DNA from: Parasponia andersonii
Lineage: Eukaryota > Streptophyta > Magnoliopsida > Rosales > Cannabaceae
NCBI GenBank assembly: GCA_002914805.1
Contig: JXTB01000088.1
Coordinates: 679,131-743,130 of the forward strand
Direction: 5' to 3'
Length of the DNA stretch: 64,000 bases
The stretch's first letter is position 1; each line of letters begins with the position of its first letter. Positions 59,020 through 64,000 of this stretch are shown piece by piece. The notes under the pieces were generated by a model. It was not told the DNA's origin and made no database searches. It saw only the letters and a list, made by a program, of their open reading frames with translations. Both the position numbers and the translations under genes were made by a program.

Positions 59020-59312
59020 TAGTTTGTCATCAAATACTAAATTAATTCTTTATATACTCCTATATTAATATTACCTAGTATAATACTAGTAAGGTTCGAT
59101 CCCATGAAAAATTAAATCCAGTTAATAAGCTATTAATTTTATATTGTATTTTTATGGGGGTTTATATAGTTATGGCCTAAATCTAATTTAGGAAAGCAAA
59201 TAATAATAAAGTTTACATAAATAAAGAAGGACAATAATAATAAGAAAACTAGGTCAAAAGTTTATTCACCACTACTAGAAAATCTTATTAAATTAATCAA
59301 GTACTTATTTGT

Positions 59313-60926
59313 TGTCACGATCAGAAATCTAAGACCATGACTATTAGTAAATTTATGTTGAAATAGTAGTAAATAGTGGTTTTTCTAAAATTCTAGGAAA
59401 TCGTGTACTTAAAATTTCAGATTTTTGGTCTCAAAAGTAAGCACATTTCACAATTAAGAAACTTTTCATTTGTTTTAATTTTTCAAAGAGAATTCTTTAT
59501 TTAAGGTTTAGAGGAAAATCTAATTAATTAGTTTAGAAATATTTGTAAATTCATAAAATATAGTAACATAAGTCAAATTTAAACTATAATTGCAATGCCC
59601 AAATAATTTACGTAAAATCATTTGGATTTCTAAGTATTCAATTTAATAGCAAAATTATCCTTATATATCTATTTAATAAATACACTACAATTAGCTAAAT
59701 AAATTTGACTTAAAAAGGAAAGAGTAATATAGAATAGGAACCAACCAATAAAGATGTGGGAGACGACATATATAAGCCAAACAAACTTGTTAAGCTACCA
59801 AGATGATTACTAAAATAAATCAATACCTAAAAGAGGGAGAAAGTAGGGCACGTGAATACTCAGTAAAGAATCGATTAAAAATTTTTATATATAAGAAAAT
59901 ATACTCATGTTGAAGGTCATGCATAGTTATAGTCCACTCAAAACAATTTACAAAACCCAAATAGAAATCATAGTCCAATAACTCAAACATTTCCAACTAT
60001 TATAAAACATCAATCAAAACGAGTACATATTTATTCAAGCCAATATATAACTATGTATATAATCATGATATCCAAAGTATCCTAGTGGGTCACCTGTAAG
60101 TCCGAGCCACTTAAAAAGATGCCGTAAGTCTGATCATCCTACGTGGGGCATCATAAGTTCAAGCCACCTAAAGAACTACCATAAGTCCGATCACCCAATG
60201 TTAGGCATAGTAAGTCTGAGCCACCTAAAGAAGCGCCATAAGTCTGAGCACTCAACGTGTGGCATTGTAAGTCCGAGCCACTTAAAGAGCCACCGTAAGT
60301 GTATGAATACATACAAATGCTATATGAATGATAAAATAAGGATATGCACTGTTTCCACAAAATCTCAAAATAACCATGTAGTATTCTTCAATTAAATAAA
60401 TTTTAGTCCTCAAAACTGAGTTTTCAAATTATTTGGAATTTTCTAAAAATTTCGGCATTATAACAACCATTTTTGATCAAAACTCAAAAATTTAATTTCG
60501 TACAGAAAATAGTTCAAAATAGTATATATGACACGCCAACCAGTGTGACTTATTTTCCAAGCAGCTTATATATCAAAACATGTCAAAATAGATATAAATC
60601 ACATTTTTATGAACTATTTCATAAAATTCCATATTTATTTAAAATATGTATAAATCAAAATTAAACTAATTTGAAATTCAAGTAATCGAATCTCTACCTC
60701 AATCGTGTGTCCAAATAGCATTACGAGATTATGAAGAAAGTTTGGTGTCGTTTGGAGGGCTAGGCGTTGTTTTCAACCTTTTTGATTAATAAGTTTGAAA
60801 ACTCGATTTTCAATCAGAGTTTTAGATCGTGAAACATATTTTATTATTAAATTTAGAGCATCCAAAAATACTAAACTAAACATATAATCTGTCAGATTTT
60901 ATTTTTCGTATCCGTCACCAAATATA

Positions 60927-60962
<36 letters not shown>

Positions 60963-61469
60963 AAATTTTTGTTTTCACGACTACGTCATAAATATAATGT
61001 TTATTTTATGATTTTAAATATAAAATTAAAATAACTCAAAATTAACAAAAATGATAAAATTCAATTCGAACGATTTCAAATTGTATATATACCACTAGAA
61101 AGCCTATGTGAAGAGGAGTAGAACAAGCTCGGTTTCATGCCGTTAAGTCACCGGAATTTTCGCCGGCAACCTCATTTTTATCGCAGTTTCAACTCTCTGA
61201 TGGTGGTGCTACGGTCTGCGACAGCTGTTGAAACTCCGGCTAGTAGGGGGTTCTCTGTGGTGCCGATTTGTTTTGGGCTGGTAGTGGCGCTCGAATTTGG
61301 CTGGAGGCGATTCATTCTGTTACAACTGGTGGTGGAAGTTTTTTATCGGTAAAGAGAAGGAAGAAGAAAGAAAAGAAGAAAGAAGGAGAATAAGGCTTTA
61401 AATGTTTATGGGCCCCACTTTATATATATACACAAATATAATATTAAAAAAAATATGTGAGTTTCGACA
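59313..61469 (-). mobile_element. LTR I, nested in LTR M
   Basis: On the minus strand it ends AGATTTCTGATCGTGACA and begins near TGTCGAAACTCACATAT, about 2157 bp. It matches LTR E over most of its length (for example ATAAAGATGTRGGARACGAC). It has GAGGTAGAGATTCGATTAC near 60695 and a (TA)n at 60932-60960. At the G-box position it has GGGGCCC instead. Flanks TTTGT and TGTAT do not match, so the right edge is uncertain. Frames at 61137-61352 are LTR leader. Confidence 0.7.
60151..60300. repeat. Short tandem phrases in LTR I
   Basis: AGTYCGAGCCACYTAAAGA alternating with AGTCYGATCACCCA occurs about five times from 60095 to 60300, with units of about 38-40 bp. LTR E has the same phrases in fewer copies (35385-35490), so the array expanded in LTR I. 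Confidence 0.7.
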
Positions 61470-62586
61470 TGTATAATTACTTATAAAAACTATCAAGTGC
61501 ATGTAGTTCACAAGCTCAAGCTCATCTGATCCCAATCTTTTCTTCAATTTGTCATTAGATAAAATACGCTCTTCAGCTAATCCTTTCCCACTAAACAATT
61601 TCGAATAAGTTCTCTAGAATTAATCTAATGGAAGTAATATTACAGTGAGAAAGATATAGGTTGATCTAGGCAATAAGGCGTAAATTCGGTTCATTTAATC
61701 TAGCTAAATTATGTTCTACATCACAATCAATCAATTGCTAGTCACAATTAAATTAATCATAATTTGCTACTAATGATCAAAATACCTAGATAATTATGAA
61801 TCTATAATTCTAACATAGTACTAAATATCTATCATGTTGACTTAGTTTCACATTGAAATAAATCAAGATAGTAATCACAATAATAATAAAGTATAGAAGA
61901 ATATAAATAATTTCAATTAAAAAAATTGGTAAATAAATCTAGAAAATTAATTACACAACATGTAGGACTTTGAAATCCTACTTAACCAAACAGAAATTTA
62001 GCCTAGCATGTTAATTTATAAAATGTAAACAACCTATGCGTCATGCTAGTTTAACAAAAAGAAAAAGAAAAAGAAGATAATAAACGATAAGAGGCAGCTA
62101 TGGTGCGAAGTTCTTACACGAGGATGATTCTTTAGCTTCGAAGCAGTCTTCGTCTCTACAAACTCTCCATGTTTCTCTCTCTCTAAGTGTCGAAGTCTCC
62201 CTCTTTCTTCCCTAAAATGACCTACTTAAAGGTATTTTGACTTTAGGGGCAATTTGGAAAAAATCCACGGAGATTCGGAGTCCAAAAATATAAAAAATAA
62301 TTGAAGTCAGTTTAAGTCTGTCGAGCTGGCCTTGCACAACGCTGAAGATTTGGAATGGTAGAAAAATAAATAGATAAATAAATAAAGTCCAATTTTTTTG
62401 TTTCTTTCGGCTTCACGTTTTTCAGCCATTTTTTGACCCAGTTTCACTTGTTTTCATTTGTTTTTCTTCCTAAATACCTACAAAACCTGAAAATATCAAT
62501 AAAATCTTAAAGATAATAAGAAATGTAGCAAAGAAACATATAAAAATTAATCAAGTAATATACAAAATTAAGCACTTATCAAGTAT

Positions 62587-63439
62587 CCTTTTACATCGAC
62601 TTAGAAATATTATAAAACATGGCAATATAATTACTAGCGAAGGGTGAAAAAAGACAATGAAATGTAACAAACTTGAGGAGCAAACAAGACTGCAATAATA
62701 ACCCCGATCAACTTGGCTAGCCAATGTGGCATCCTACCCAGCTACACTAATACTTGAAAGAGGAAAGAAAGAGGGGGTGAGTATAAAAATACATAGCAGA
62801 AATCTAATTATATTTTCAAAATATTTTTTAATTCTAAATTATCTACATATTTAGTTATTTGAAAATAATTTGTATAATATTTAAATAGTCCAAACTAATC
62901 ATATATTATAAAACATAATTAAAAAAGATAATAATGTACATATCATAAATAAATCTGATGAGTTATGATCTTCTCATTATCAACTAGAGTAATTCGTACT
63001 ATATGATATGAAAGACAACCATGCACTTGCAACTATAGAATGGGGGAAGGGGGTGAGCCAAATACCTATGCCTATAAGTGGGGTAATTAAAGGACCTACA
63101 CGAGTTTATTAGCTTTTATTGAAGGCAGAGATAATGCAACTTACTAAACTCATTATGCCTACGACAGAACTCATTTGTGATCCTATGACACAATAATATA
63201 ATATAGTACATAAATTAACCATGCCATACATAATTGTTCTAAAAGTGCTCGTGTTCATTTTAAATCATTTTTTAGTTTATCAAACATTCGAATATAAAAC
63301 AACCATATTTTAACCAAACCAAAAATAATACTTAGCACAAAAAAGATATCTACACACCAAGAGCAATTTACTCCGTACCCAATATCCAGTCTCATCTGAA
63401 CATTTTATTTATAATTAATTCTAATAACCAAATCCATCG
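62587..63439 (-). mobile_element. LTR K, partial, A/G subfamily
   Basis: Its minus strand matches LTR G and L in order: the GAGTATAAAAATACATAGCAG phrase (62779 on), a GATGAGTTATGATCTTCTC form of the GGATGTGAGC motif (62957 on), ACTAGAGTAATTCGTACTA, and TTTATTAGCTTTTATTGAAG. It stops where LTR J begins at 63440, and LTR M may interrupt its left side. Edges are therefore not readable. Confidence 0.55.
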
Positions 63440-64000
63440 TGTGCAATCCCTTAAAAATTATAAAGACAAATTGATCTTTTGACCCGATATAAAAAACAAA
63501 AAAAAAAGATTAATTATTGGATAAATTTGGACGAAGTTGGGTCCAGGTTCATTTGGGCAAAAATGCAAGAAAATTTTGAAAATTGGGGTCAAAATATAAT
63601 TATTCAAGTGTATTTTTGAGAAGATTTTCAGAAAATTGGATCTAAGTGCAAATAAACAAAACAATATCCAATTAACCAGAAGCTGACACGTGGCACTATA
63701 GTTATGGAAATTGCCAATATATCTCTGCATTTTCTCCTTTTTTTCGATTTCGTCCCCGGAGCAAAAACCAAAGACTCGAAATCTGACGATGCTCGGTTCG
63801 CCACCGACTGGCGTCGATATCCCCCTGCTAGATGAAGCTTCCATTGCCAGAACCTGCCTTGCAGGAGCTACCGATCGCCAAAAAAATGCAGAAAATGCCG
63901 CGGTTTGTTTTGCTTGCCAGAGTTGATTCCGGCTACCATTCTTTGCGAAACTAGTCACCGTGGACTCGTCTCTTCACGGGCAATTTGGTGGTAGATATCT
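63440..64000 (+). mobile_element. LTR J, left part, runs off the window
   Basis: It begins TGTGCAATCCCTTAAAA (a variant of TGTAAAATCC) and follows LTR B through the GTCCAGGTTCATTTGGGC phrase (63541-63558), an intact G-box GACACGTGGCAC (63685-63696) and a CT-rich leader (63720-63760). The preceding five bases are CATCG; the matching copy would lie beyond the window. The minus-strand frame 63458-63958 is LTR sequence. Confidence 0.72.

Larger units (their letters stand above)
59020..62581 (-). mobile_element. LTR M, another LTR family, interrupted by LTR I
   Basis: On the minus strand it begins TGATAAGTGCTTAATTTTG, a start seen in many plant LTR elements. Its left end on the plus strand is near TAGTTTGTCATC. 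Flanks are AGTAC (59015-59019) and AGTAT (62582-62586), 4 of 5 alike. Without LTR I it is about 1.4 kb. TTCGATCCCATG, TTTTTATGGGGGTTTATATAG and ATTCACCACTACTAG (59095-59277) are phrases I associate with dispersed plant LTR retroelements (family not certain). No gag-pol present. Confidence 0.6.

Overview
This window is nuclear DNA of a eudicot plant. It is AT-rich, has spliced genes with plant-type introns, and most of it is transposon-derived. The species cannot be named from the sequence. Four protein-coding loci are supported. They are exon 1 of a VAMP71-type longin R-SNARE (minus strand, 3460-3676), a complete three-exon NAC transcription factor of the NAC90 type (minus, 16010-17003), a complete two-exon Ole e 1-like secreted protein (minus, 53912-55064), and a broken ACD6-like ankyrin-PGG membrane protein gene (plus, 28326-45224).

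The ankyrin gene is the most striking object. Its first exon, whose start codon is at 28326, is cut into five pieces by four LTR insertions (called B, C, D and E here). Its first intron carries a further LTR (G) with another (F) nested inside it. Removing each insertion together with one copy of its 5-bp target-site duplication rejoins the reading frame across each junction, ending at splice sites shared with two well-preserved downstream exons. The total is about 1.9 kb of coding sequence, the normal size for this family. About 12.6 kb of LTR sequence has accumulated in the locus.

The remaining repeats fall into clear groups. (1) At least eleven LTR copies of one related superfamily (A, B, C, D, E, F, G, H, I, J, L, and probably K), of which the complete ones are about 1.7-2.4 kb. 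Most start near TGTAAAATCC (E starts TGTGAAACCC) and end near GGGTCGTGAYA, and no gag-pol interior is seen next to any of them, so they look like solo LTRs. Six have an intact CACGTG G-box ahead of a CT-rich leader, and four others have the same site with one CpG-type transition. Several also share a GAGGTAGGG splice-donor-like motif. (2) Three different fold-back elements lie within 2 kb downstream of the VAMP71 exon start (4.3-6.3 kb). (3) A two-copy MITE family (13.5 and 21.7 kb). (4) A decayed hAT transposon (46.0-51.1 kb) inserted in an older copia-like LTR and itself carrying a copia gag relic. (5) A nest at the right edge, with LTR I in LTR M and LTR J in K. (6) Several minisatellites and tandem duplications.

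Layout: 0-3.7 kb VAMP71 exon 1 and presumed intron; 3.8-9.2 kb fold-back elements, LTR L and a minisatellite; 9.7-15.7 kb an unresolved possible transcription unit with a possible LTR; 16-19.1 kb NAC gene and promoter; 19-23 kb gene-free DNA with a GC island and a MITE; 23.3-25.7 kb LTR A; 28.3-45.2 kb broken ankyrin gene; 45.2-53 kb hAT/copia/LTR H nest; 53.9-55.1 kb Ole e 1-like gene; 55-59 kb gene-poor; 59-64 kb nested LTRs. The four loci do not form a pathway; their proximity is ordinary plant gene order in a repeat-rich region.
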